Part shown: positions 1 to 9,192 of the stretch, piece by piece
How the letters are laid out: each line of letters opens with the position of its first letter
Numbering within the stretch: the first letter of the stretch is position 1
Assembly (NCBI GenBank): GCA_037102815.1
Contig: BTPP01000005.1
Span: forward strand, 682,001 to 746,000
Length of the DNA: 64,000 nt
Reading direction: 5' to 3'
From: Neurospora intermedia
Lineage: Eukaryota > Ascomycota > Sordariomycetes > Sordariales > Sordariaceae
Position numbers and translations under genes: made by a program
The notes under the pieces: model-generated
The model's database searches: none
What the model saw: only the letters and a program-made list of their open reading frames with translations
What the model was told of the DNA's origin: nothing

Positions 1-714
1 TAACGACACTTGAAGTATGCAAGCATCTGACTCTACAACACTACCCCCTAGTATCTGGACTATTGGAACTTCAGCCGCTGGCCCGCTGCCCGCTATCGCC
101 AAAAGGCCAAGGCTCACTCTCCTCCATCATGACCGGCCGGGATGTTTTCCTCTTCCAAGACCCACGTGTGTCTTCGGCTCAGGAGCGATTCATTGCCCGT
201 GGCTTCTGTGAAACGCAGGGACTCTCACGCCACTTCTTCAAGTTCCTCTAGCTTCCAGATCATCATGGACACAGCCATGAATGCACACTCGGCTGAACTA
301 TTCAGTGTAGGGGATCTCTTTTGGGTTGGGCGGCAGCTGCTCAGCTTGCCACATGCGTTCAATTTGGGAAGGCACGAATAAACTAAGGTTTCAATGTCAT
401 ACAATATCTACAAGGAAAGAAACATCTTGCCTGGTTGGAGCATGGAGATGGAGCATCGGAGCTGACTCGATGGTCGCTCGGATGGTGGCAGGATCAGGGA
501 CCATCCGGTATCATGGAGTTTTGACCTTTTAAGTCAATGTTTCTTCCCGAATATCCTCAGGTTCGATCTCTTCACTTCACTCAGCATCAATTAAGCCATA
601 CCTCTATCGACGGTTCTTTTTCTCAACATCATCACTTCTCATCTTGCTAAGTCAGTTCGGATATCCATTCAACTCCATGCCTACCTCCGCTGACCAAGAA
701 TAGAACCAGACACG
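1..714. other. 5' flank of the stonustoxin-like GTPase gene; no gene seen
   Basis: Only short overlapping frames without recognisable protein features are present. The last 150 bases or so are pyrimidine-rich (TCTTCACTTCACTC and similar runs), as is common just upstream of fungal start codons, and probably include promoter and 5' UTR of the gene that starts at 715. Confidence 0.5.
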
Positions 715-3700
715 ATGGGTGCAATCAACGGCAGTGCCAACGAGGTATACGCTCTTCAGCCAGCTCTCGGGCAGAACATCCAGCTCGGGGCGCTGTACGA
801 CGCTCGCAGCCGGCAGTTCTTCAGCGGCTTCTCGCTTTGGAAAGACTCGGAAGTGAATGCCACACAGGCTGTCGACGACAAGAAGGTCCAAAGCGCCGAT
901 TATCGGTTCACATACTCGCTCGACGAGGCCCGAAGCGACAATTCGCTCAACATTGAGGGATCTTTGGCTCTGGATCTCAAGGCTTTCAGCGCCGAGGGAT
1001 CAGCAAAGTATCTGAACGAGAAGAAGTCGAGCAAGCACGAGGCTCGACTCAACGTGTCTTGCACTATTGAGCGCAGAACACGCCGCATTCCCATGGAGGT
1101 TCTTTCCAACATGACGTACGAGAAGCAGCTCGATAGTCCTTTCTACACCCACTTTGTCTCCGAAGTGGTTGAGGGCGCGAGCGCAACGCTCACCTTCGCC
1201 CGTTCCTGCTCGTCGGAAGAAGAAGCCAAGGAGATTACAGGCGAGCTCAAGATCAAGGTCGTCTCGATCCCCGTCAGCGGAAGTGCGAAGGTTGAGTTCA
1301 AGGAGGGGTCCGAGAAGCTCATGGAGAACGTCAAGATCTCGTACAGCGGCGCCATGGCGGAGAATGTCGCCAGCCTCGAAGACGCCCAACGAGTTGCCAA
1401 GGAGATGCCCTCAAAGCTCATGACGCAGATGAATACGCTCAAGTACAAGCTGCTGCCGCTCTCCCTCCTCGACAGCAAGGCGAACAAGCTGATCCGCAGC
1501 ATCGATACCGGCCTCCTCACCAAGACTGCTGAAGCTCTCAAGGCAGGAAACGAGGCTACATTGTCGCTGAAGGAAATTGCAGCGGATGAAGTGTTCCAGA
1601 AGACCTTTCCCTCCATCCGAAAGCAGATCTCAAACTTCCAAAACGCATTTGCCGCGGCTGATACCGACTTCACGTCGCAAGTCCGAGATTTGTTGCCAGA
1701 GCTGCGGGATGGCAACACCAATGCCAACGAGAAGATTGCCGAGCTGGTGAAGGTCGTTGGCCTTCATTCACGACGCACTGAAATTGCCCAGCAATTCGTC
1801 ACCGCCAAACAAAATGAAGCCCTCATTCTTCGCCAGACAGTTGCTGCCTTGTTGGCCGACAAGTTCGAGGATCATCTGGGAGGACTCAAGAGCGGAAGCC
1901 TGGTCGACGCTGCGCCCCCCCGCCTGTTGCTGTCCATTGGAGGCGGTGCCATTGGCGTACCCACGCATCCACTCCAGACAAGTCTCGCGTCAGCTTCTCT
2001 CGACAGCCTGGACTCCGGCGACGATGCCGATCTCCCGGTCGAGGAATGGTTCGAGAACTCGCAAACGCGAGCCAACCTGGCAAAGTCGTGCAATGACATA
2101 CGCGAACAGCGCAAGATGGCGATCCCCGGTGTCGATGTTTCTTTTGGGGTTGCGAGCATCGCTGTAGCGACGCGCGGTGGCAAGAAGGCAAGGACCAACA
2201 TTGGTGATGTGATCCTGCAGAAGGACGGCGTCCTGTCGATAGTCACAGGCATGCTTCCCAAGGAGCCATCTCGGCCGACACTCACCGTCAAAGGCCAGAC
2301 GCTGGCTGTGAAGTGGTCTTCGAACCGCGCTGCGGACGAAGAGACTGCGATCCCGACAACTGGCTTTGCTCTTCGGTATCGCCGGGTTCTTAATCCCAAG
2401 AGAGACGGTCCGTTCCCTCGTGCTGGAGAGAACGAGTTGTTCCGAGACGTCAGATGCCCTGCGACCGACGACACAATCGAACTCGAGGACCTATCCGACG
2501 ATTGCGACTACGAAGTCGAGCTGAGCGTGCAGACCTGCGTGGGCTCATCACCTTGGAGCCCCAAGGCTGTCGAGCGCACCGAGAGACGCATGACTGAAGC
2601 TCGCAACATGTTCGAGTTCTTCTTCAACAATAAGGCCAAGCTCACTGCTACGCCGACTTCAGACGGCAGCAAGCCGTGGGACTTTGACAAAGACAAGAAG
2701 ACGCTTTTCCTCGGCCACACGGAATACCTCAAGCGGAAGACCAACGTCAAGGGTTTCCAAGACGAGGTTGCAGTGCGCATAGTCGATGTCGCCACCGAGT
2801 ACAAGCCCGAGATCCAGTTTCCGGCGCTCGATAAAATCAACGAAACGATTGTCGCCGTCTTCACTGGCCCTAGTGGAGCTGGCAAGAGCACGCAAATCAA
2901 TGCATTCGTGTCCTACCTCCTCGGCGGCGAGGTGGACGACCCAGCTCGCGTTCTTCTCATCGACGACCGCAAATTCAAACAGTCCGCATCGGTTACGCAG
3001 CTGGTCACCTGCTTCCGCATCCGACCGTTCGCGCCTGTCTTCGAGAACAAGACGCTGATGATTGTTGACACGCCTGGTTACGGAGACTCCCGAGGAGTTG
3101 AGCGCGATGCCTTCGTCACCGCAGCCATGTCCGAGTTCTTTGGCACGGTTAGTCATGTCAACAGTGTCATCTTTGTCTGTAAGGCCAACGAGGTGCGCAC
3201 GACGATCCTCAGCCCTGTCGCCACCTATGTCTTTTCTCTGTTCGCAAAAGACGTCCGCAGATGCCTCCGCACGCTGTACACCTTCAGCGATGGCGGCAAG
3301 GTGCTTGCTCACGGCACCCTCGAAGGACTTCAGTGGCCGGTCGAGAACGGCGAGGTTCAAGTCAACAACTCAGCTTTCGGGCTCGATCTACAAGGTGGCG
3401 AGGTTGACAGGAATATCAGAAGCCAGTGGATCGACTCGATCAAGGGACAGTTCCGGCTGCAGGAAATGCTCGTCAAGATGACACCTGTGCCCACAGCAGG
3501 CAGCGCCGAGGTGACCAAAAAGCGAATGCAGCTCGAAGAGAAATGTCAGCTTGCCGAGGGCAAGATCATGAAGACCGCCAATGATGCGCAGTTGATCATT
3601 GCCCAGCTGAAGACCCTCGCCCTCGCCATCGGAGCCGCGCCCGACGAGCTGATCGCCCAGAAGTACATCGAGACGTTTAAGAGAGATGTCCCATCGGGGA

Positions 3701-4521
3701 AGTACACCACTCTCTGCACGACTTGCAACTACACCTGCCACGAAATCTGCAATTTCTCGAACGACGACGACAAACAATACTGTGCGGCCATGAACAATGG
3801 AGATTGCACCATGTGTCCGAACAAGTGCAACTGGACCAAGCACCACAACGCCACCTTCATCATCGTCGCCGAGGAGAAGACCAAGTACATCACGCCGCAG
3901 AAGCTGATCGACACGTGGAACAAGACCAACAACACGCTAGAGGGCGCCCTGGTCGGGGTCCTGGACAAGTACCTGAAGGCACAGGCGATTCTGCGCCAAG
4001 ACATCCTCGACCTGGCCGACCTCAACGGCCAGCTCAAGGAGACGGCGCTCATGCACGACCCCAGCGGCCTCATGAACTACGTCGACCTGCTGATCATATC
4101 GGCCAAGGCGGGCGTCAAGGAGGGCAGCGCCAACGAGACGCTGATCACGCAGCTGACGACGGCGCGCAAGACGCTGCAGCTGCTCAACGAGCTCAAGATG
4201 AAGGACAGGCAGATCGGCGGCGACCTCGTCATTCTGGTGGACGTGCTGGATCTCGTGCGCGGGGAGATGATGCGCAGAATGGCGCTGAGCGCGAACGACC
4301 GTGCGGCCGAGGAGAAGAAGCCGTGTTCGCTGTATAATGACCTGCGCCTGAAGCTGCCGCTGGATCTGATGAAGAAGGCTCCTTCGCCGCTGAGGACGCA
4401 GAGCATGATGAGCAAGGGAGCGCTGTACGAGGAGAACCTGAAGGCGGTGGTGAGCTTGGTGGAGCTTGTGCTCAAGGATGGCGGCGTTGTTGCCGCGCTT
4501 GCGGCCACTCCGGCATCGTAG
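715..4521 (+). CDS. Stonustoxin-like (MACPF/CDC-related) / FN3 / P-loop GTPase fusion protein, 1268 aa
   Basis: A single open frame of 1268 codons with no visible intron; the ATG at 715 is the first in frame. Residues 1-240 resemble the N-terminal MACPF/CDC-like domain of the stonustoxin (SNTX) family, with helical sequence to about 400 that would fit the following FAT-like region. Residues 515-625 look like a fibronectin type III fold (Pro-rich entry, Leu-x-Val-x-Trp, then Tyr-x-Val near the end). A GTPase domain follows: Walker A GPSGAGKS at 718-725 and DTPG at 785-788. At 1001-1044 lies a Cys/His cluster (C1001, C1004, C1008, H1009, C1012, C1023, C1031, C1034, C1038, H1043). The C-terminus is helical. 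There is no signal peptide, so the protein is probably intracellular. Whether it forms pores cannot be judged from sequence; a role in stress or non-self response is inference. Similar fungal proteins are usually annotated only as SNTX-like. Confidence 0.85.
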   Translation: MGAINGSANEVYALQPALGQNIQLGALYDARSRQFFSGFSLWKDSEVNATQAVDDKKVQSADYRFTYSLDEARSDNSLNIEGSLALDLKAFSAEGSAKYLNEKKSSKHEARLNVSCTIERRTRRIPMEVLSNMTYEKQLDSPFYTHFVSEVVEGASATLTFARSCSSEEEAKEITGELKIKVVSIPVSGSAKVEFKEGSEKLMENVKISYSGAMAENVASLEDAQRVAKEMPSKLMTQMNTLKYKLLPLSLLDSKANKLIRSIDTGLLTKTAEALKAGNEATLSLKEIAADEVFQKTFPSIRKQISNFQNAFAAADTDFTSQVRDLLPELRDGNTNANEKIAELVKVVGLHSRRTEIAQQFVTAKQNEALILRQTVAALLADKFEDHLGGLKSGSLVDAAPPRLLLSIGGGAIGVPTHPLQTSLASASLDSLDSGDDADLPVEEWFENSQTRANLAKSCNDIREQRKMAIPGVDVSFGVASIAVATRGGKKARTNIGDVILQKDGVLSIVTGMLPKEPSRPTLTVKGQTLAVKWSSNRAADEETAIPTTGFALRYRRVLNPKRDGPFPRAGENELFRDVRCPATDDTIELEDLSDDCDYEVELSVQTCVGSSPWSPKAVERTERRMTEARNMFEFFFNNKAKLTATPTSDGSKPWDFDKDKKTLFLGHTEYLKRKTNVKGFQDEVAVRIVDVATEYKPEIQFPALDKINETIVAVFTGPSGAGKSTQINAFVSYLLGGEVDDPARVLLIDDRKFKQSASVTQLVTCFRIRPFAPVFENKTLMIVDTPGYGDSRGVERDAFVTAAMSEFFGTVSHVNSVIFVCKANEVRTTILSPVATYVFSLFAKDVRRCLRTLYTFSDGGKVLAHGTLEGLQWPVENGEVQVNNSAFGLDLQGGEVDRNIRSQWIDSIKGQFRLQEMLVKMTPVPTAGSAEVTKKRMQLEEKCQLAEGKIMKTANDAQLIIAQLKTLALAIGAAPDELIAQKYIETFKRDVPSGKYTTLCTTCNYTCHEICNFSNDDDKQYCAAMNNGDCTMCPNKCNWTKHHNATFIIVAEEKTKYITPQKLIDTWNKTNNTLEGALVGVLDKYLKAQAILRQDILDLADLNGQLKETALMHDPSGLMNYVDLLIISAKAGVKEGSANETLITQLTTARKTLQLLNELKMKDRQIGGDLVILVDVLDLVRGEMMRRMALSANDRAAEEKKPCSLYNDLRLKLPLDLMKKAPSPLRTQSMMSKGALYEENLKAVVSLVELVLKDGGVVAALAATPAS

Positions 4522-4909
4522 TGGTTGTACGTAGTGGTTGTACACGTAGCAACTGTGTGGGCTTCTTTCTTTTTTGTTCTTGGGGAGCCGTGTAGAATGG
4601 GAAATTCGCAAAGGCATTGGACTTGGAAAGACATCAACGAGAACCGACCGACATCTCTCATATCACTCGCTCGCAACGCACCCTATCTAGTCCAAAGTAG
4701 CCAGTCAACACAGTTAACATGGGAATATATCCTGGATCATCAACTACGAACCAATCTTGTTTACGTACATTCTTACAAAAGAATGGGATCTTTCATCTTT
4801 ACTGCAAACACATTCTCCCCATTCTCACCATAACCAACAGAAGATAAAGCAAACAATACAGGTCGTAACAAAGGACAAAAAGCAAGTGATATAAGCAAAT
4901 GTGAAAAAG
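4522..4909. other. 3' flank of the stonustoxin-like GTPase gene
   Basis: Probable 3' UTR and spacer. No coding potential recognised. Confidence 0.4.
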
Positions 4910-4919
4910 AAAAAAAAAA
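4910..4919 (-). terminator. RNA polymerase III terminator of the 5S rRNA gene
   Basis: A run of ten A on the plus strand is a T run on the minus strand directly after the 3' end of the 5S gene, as expected for Pol III termination. Confidence 0.8.
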
Positions 4920-5038
4920 ACATACAACACCAGGGATTCGCTGGTCGTCACCGACCCAACTACTAGTCTGGCCCTCACTGGCTTATTTATGGGAGAGCGG
5001 ACGGGATCCCGAGTTTTCCAGTGGGTATGGTCGTATGT
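4920..5038 (-). rRNA. 5S ribosomal RNA, dispersed copy
   Basis: On the minus strand the 119-nt sequence begins ACATACGAC and ends GTTGTATGT; these nine-base ends pair fully with one G-U, forming helix I. The interior carries the conserved 5S core, with GTAGTTGGGT, GGTGAC and CAGCGAAT in the right order (the Pol III internal control region). The central part, with CCATACCCACTGG and AGCCAGTGAGGG able to pair, suggests an intact fold. Solitary 5S genes scattered through the genome, outside the rDNA, are known from Neurospora and related Pezizomycotina, which also carry several sequence types; this copy appears to be a variant type. It sits alone between two protein genes. The T run follows immediately. 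Confidence 0.95.
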
Positions 5039-6060
5039 ACTAATACTGTTCAATTTGACCACCTATAAGACTGATTTCCCCGAAAAAGGAAAACCATGAC
5101 TGTTTGTGTCAGTTAGTGTAGTAATGAATGCGAATACCTCCTCCTCTTCACCATACCACCAAAAACATTTCAGCAGGATGTAGGGATAGGAACCAAGTAA
5201 TGGGGTTAGATAGATGTACCGAAAGGTGGACAGATGGTAACAGTTGATATTCCAGATATCTTTCTATAAGTAGGTAGGTAAGCGTCTCTATGTCCATCCG
5301 GCCAGGTTATACAGCTGCTTGCTACCCACAACCAACCAACCAACCAACCAACTGATACCTTGCGCACACCCAAGTTGTGCCTCGAACCAAATGCGCATGT
5401 CTATTACTCTCTCTCTCCTTCTCCCTCTAATCCCCTCACCGACTACTGATCCTTCTCCACACCTCCCAATTCTCGATCACCGATCCAGCAGTTAAGAAAA
5501 AGATGCCAAAAAGAATAAAAAGTTTTTATCGTAACATAAACTCATAGCAATATCGTACCCCCACCGTGCCTCAACCCAAAAAACAAATATGAAATCCTTT
5601 TTCTTGTCTTTTTTCAGTAGTCCCAGTAAGAAAGTATAACAACGATAATGACCTCAGCGAGGACCCAGGCCAAAAAAGAAAAGAAAAATGGTAGAAATAC
5701 AATATGTATATGTAAGAAAAAGTGATTAGAGATGGGATATGTAAACGCCGGTTGCACTGTGAATGCGGAAAGGAAAATAGATAAAGAAGATAAAAGTGTG
5801 AAAAAAAAAATAAAAAATTGCACTGCGACCCAGTGAAGATGGTGTGAAGAGCAGAAGCAGTAAGAAAGTGAAGGGGGGATGATGAATATGTAAGAAAGCC
5901 CACTTGAGCGTATGTACTAGGCCTGAGCCCATCTCCGTCTTGTCTGTCTATACAACTGCAGATGGTGGGTTAAAGATGAGATAATGTGAAGCAGATGCAC
6001 CGAGCGTTGACCTCCCCAGCCCGCGTCTCATTTTTGGAATGGCAGCATTCTCCATGCAAC
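5039..6060. other. Spacer between the 5S gene and the centrosomin-motif protein gene
   Basis: A/T-rich spacer with a short (AACC)n-like run near 5331-5353. It probably includes the 3' UTR of the gene ending at 6061. No coding frame supported. Confidence 0.4.
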
Positions 6061-9000
6061 TCAATTCCCACCCTTCCGCATACTCCCGACCCTACCGAGG
6101 TTGGCAAACCACCTCCTCTTCCCGCCAACCGCACTCTCTCTCCGCCCACCCTGACTCTGCGGCGGCCCATCACCAGACCCAAGCGACTTTGAAAAGGAAT
6201 TCTGGATACTCGACAGGAGACTACCGCCTTCTCCATCGCCACCACTGGTAACTGGCCTCTGAGGCGGCTCCGCCGAGTGTCTCCCATCCCTATAGTCCCC
6301 AAAGGAAGATTGATAAAGTGGGACTCCTCCCGCTTCATCATCAGCTCTATCAGCAGCTGCTTCATTCTTCCTCGTCTGTCTGATCCGCTTTATGGGTGGA
6401 GGTGTGGCGCCTGTATGGTCATCGTCGGCGGCCATTTCGGAATTACGTCTGCCCCACGAAGAGTGGCCAAAATCAGACGGACGGTCCCTCGACGAAAGAG
6501 AAAACGACGCAGAGACGAAAGAGGGGGCGGGGTTGGAGCTGTGGGCTTGGGAAGAGGAGGGTTCAACCGAGCCGGTCGATCTTCTAAAAAGACTGTTGAG
6601 CTTTGAGCGAGCAGGGTGTGAGGCCGTGGGGGGGTAATGCCGCTTGGAGGACTTTTCCTTTCCCTCTTTAGGTGGGGGGTTGAAGAGCGTTTTGGGTGGG
6701 ACAGTGGCTGCTCGGTGGTCAATATCAAAGGACAAGTCTGACGATGGGTCGATTTCGCTTCGTTGACCAATGCTATTGCTGCGGATTGTCGTCATGGTCG
6801 TTCGCGGAGAGTCCCTGTTGCTCTTCCTTCCTTGGGGGTCCCTCAAGGGAGTCTGGAATTGCCGAATGGTGGGTGAGGCTGGCAAACTGCTAGCTGAGCC
6901 TGACAGTGACCCATCCAAGCCCGGGGTAAGGTGGCCCATTGTTGCCCTGAGGCTTGACCCGCGTTCCGGCGGCGGCGGTGCCATATTCCTAACCTCGTGC
7001 AGTCCTGCTAAACCAGAGCCAAAGATTGGTGTGGGAAGTAAGTCGCCCATGTAGCTTCGACCGCCAAATGCGGAATCGGCATTCGAGCTCCCACTAGCTA
7101 CTCGTACGCCGCCTGCACACTTGTACCCCGTTCCATCGAGCTTTCCGTAAATCGCATCTGACATCCAACCTTGTGATCCGGTAGGGAAAGAAAACAAGTC
7201 TGGCGACACTCGGCCATGATCCGTTTCGCGACCGCCGACCTGGGACACGGAACTCAGCGGATCCAGTGGTGGTACTATTTTGTTGGGCTTTTGGCTCTCC
7301 CTCAACCACAAATCGATGCTCGAAGCAAAAGATTTTGTCCTTCCATCCGCCACGACGTCATACTCCGCCTCCTCACTTGACCAGCTCTTGCGGCCTCCAT
7401 GCTCTTCTGATCGTCGAGCATTACTAGCAGATGGCGGCCGTTCCGACTCCGACGTTGTGTAACAAAAATCCAACATCGCTCCTTCGCTCTCGAGTCCTCG
7501 GAGACTGTTGAAAGCCGTGATGGATGCCGGCTGGCTCTGTTGTCGGCGCGACATTTGAAGGTGATCCTCATCCTCACCTTCCGAGTGCACCGAGGCCGTT
7601 TCGCCCGAAGAAGAGATGTTGGCCGGCCCGTTGCCCGAACTTTGTCCCTTTGACAGTGAGTCATCTGATATCTGGAGGACGCGCAGCGTCGAAGTTGAGA
7701 TGGTGTCGGGGGTGGGTGGAAGACCACTATGCACGCGAGGGAAGTCCCTTACCGAAGACCCATGCGTATATACCTTTTGTGAAGAGGTTGTGTTTCTTCC
7801 TCGGGAGGTAGAGTCTGCTTGTGACTTGACCGATGCTGCGCCTGTCTCCTGGCCGAGCTTGTGCCTTGAACCGGACTTGTCTACCAAGGAGGCAGTCCTG
7901 GGTTCATCTAACACTTGATCAGCTGCCTTGTCAATGCCAAGACCAAGCTGGCTCTTGCGGAATGAGCTTGACCCGTTTGTCGCTATCGGCGATAGCGGAC
8001 GACGTCTGGACTTTGTAGGGGTAGCCTCGGGCATTAGCGAGTTTCGGTTTGACATGGAAGTCAGGTGCTCTTCAGCCCCATCCACGTGCGGTGGGCTCTG
8101 GGGACGGAGCGAAGAGCTGGCCTCGTTCTGGCCGTAGATGCTCAGGAAGGAACTCTCGCTGAGAAGACTTAATGCTGGGCTACCAACCTTGATCAACTCG
8201 CTCCGATTCGTTTCTGGCGACTCCTCCTCCGACAACCGACCCAGGCCCAGTCCGCTAGCTCGCGTTTCGAGGTAGACGTTTCGAAGGTTTTCGGTGTCCT
8301 CGGTTGGCTCCGCAAGGAAACTCGGCATGCGATGAAGGGTCTTTTGCTCGCCGACCCTGAGGGTATCCGGTGTTTCGTTCCGTGAAGGGACGGAATCAGA
8401 GGCGCCGTGGTGCGACTTGTAGAGTCCTTCCGCCTCTACCTGCCTGACCATTTCCCGTTCCTTGAGCAGATTCTCAATCCGTGACTCAAGAGTCACGATC
8501 ATGGCAACAGCTTCCTCAACCGCCTTGTCCTTCTTCTCCAGCTCTTCCAACAAGACGTCGTTGAAGTCCTGTGTCTCCCTTTGCTCCCTCCTCAACTGAT
8601 CTTTCTCCAGTTCCAGCTTCTCAATTAGCTCCTCCAAAGCCGTCTGCTTCTCGCGCCGATGAAAGAGTTCCAGTTTGAGGTCAAAGTTTTGTTTGTGTAG
8701 CTTGGACATGAGTTCTTGGGCATCCTTTATACACGGCGCTTGTTGTTCGTTTTTCTTGGCACTGATTTCCGAGGTGATGGTGGGAAGTCGACTCTTGGTA
8801 CCCGTTGTTGGTCTGGCTGGCGAGGCAATCGGACTGGTAAAGCCAACAGAGGTCTTGGGTCTCTCGATGGGTTGTTTTCCGCAAGCTCGGTCAGCTTCCA
8901 TCTTTCGTGTTCGTTCGATCCGTTCTTGCAAATACTCTGACATGGGGGGCAAGGCCAGGATGTCAGTGCGATCGCGGGAGAAGGAGGCTTTATGTTGCTT

Positions 9001-9192
9001 GGAGGAGCTCGGCGGACGGGAGGATCGGGGGCGGTCCTGGGGTGGTTGCGCATGTGTCTGGTGATTGCCATTGGGGTTGCTGGTTCGGGTACGTGTCGAA
9101 CTAGCGCTCATGCTTTCCCTGGAAGCAGGTCGCAAGCTGGAAAGGGGGCGGATGGGGCGGTCATGGGAACGAATGTCTATGGTGGACTCCAT
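6061..9192 (-). CDS. Centrosomin N-terminal motif 1-like coiled-coil protein, 1043 aa
   Basis: One uninterrupted frame. The ATG at 9192 is chosen because the frame further upstream opens only with a TTG, while this ATG sits in a good context (CCCACCATGG). Residues about 155-255 form a charged coiled coil beginning with DAQELMSKLHKQNFDLKLE, which matches the Cnn_1N (CM1-type) pattern that in fungal Mto1/ApsB/Pcp1-type proteins recruits gamma-tubulin complexes to spindle pole bodies or septa. The rest is long, Ser/Pro/Arg-rich and probably disordered, ending in a basic tail (KRRWFANLGR). A role in microtubule nucleation or spindle-pole organisation is inferred from that one domain. It is not obviously full-length ApsB, so the assignment stays at the domain level. 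Confidence 0.8.
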   Translation of the reverse strand: MESTIDIRSHDRPIRPLSSLRPASRESMSASSTRTRTSNPNGNHQTHAQPPQDRPRSSRPPSSSKQHKASFSRDRTDILALPPMSEYLQERIERTRKMEADRACGKQPIERPKTSVGFTSPIASPARPTTGTKSRLPTITSEISAKKNEQQAPCIKDAQELMSKLHKQNFDLKLELFHRREKQTALEELIEKLELEKDQLRREQRETQDFNDVLLEELEKKDKAVEEAVAMIVTLESRIENLLKEREMVRQVEAEGLYKSHHGASDSVPSRNETPDTLRVGEQKTLHRMPSFLAEPTEDTENLRNVYLETRASGLGLGRLSEEESPETNRSELIKVGSPALSLLSESSFLSIYGQNEASSSLRPQSPPHVDGAEEHLTSMSNRNSLMPEATPTKSRRRPLSPIATNGSSSFRKSQLGLGIDKAADQVLDEPRTASLVDKSGSRHKLGQETGAASVKSQADSTSRGRNTTSSQKVYTHGSSVRDFPRVHSGLPPTPDTISTSTLRVLQISDDSLSKGQSSGNGPANISSSGETASVHSEGEDEDHLQMSRRQQSQPASITAFNSLRGLESEGAMLDFCYTTSESERPPSASNARRSEEHGGRKSWSSEEAEYDVVADGRTKSFASSIDLWLRESQKPNKIVPPLDPLSSVSQVGGRETDHGRVSPDLFSFPTGSQGWMSDAIYGKLDGTGYKCAGGVRVASGSSNADSAFGGRSYMGDLLPTPIFGSGLAGLHEVRNMAPPPPERGSSLRATMGHLTPGLDGSLSGSASSLPASPTIRQFQTPLRDPQGRKSNRDSPRTTMTTIRSNSIGQRSEIDPSSDLSFDIDHRAATVPPKTLFNPPPKEGKEKSSKRHYPPTASHPARSKLNSLFRRSTGSVEPSSSQAHSSNPAPSFVSASFSLSSRDRPSDFGHSSWGRRNSEMAADDDHTGATPPPIKRIRQTRKNEAAADRADDEAGGVPLYQSSFGDYRDGRHSAEPPQRPVTSGGDGEGGSLLSSIQNSFSKSLGSGDGPPQSQGGRRESAVGGKRRWFANLGRVGSMRKGGN

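Noticed and set aside
4799-5062. 87-codon minus frame over the 5S gene
   Set aside because: It is explained by the 5S rRNA gene and its T-rich flank.
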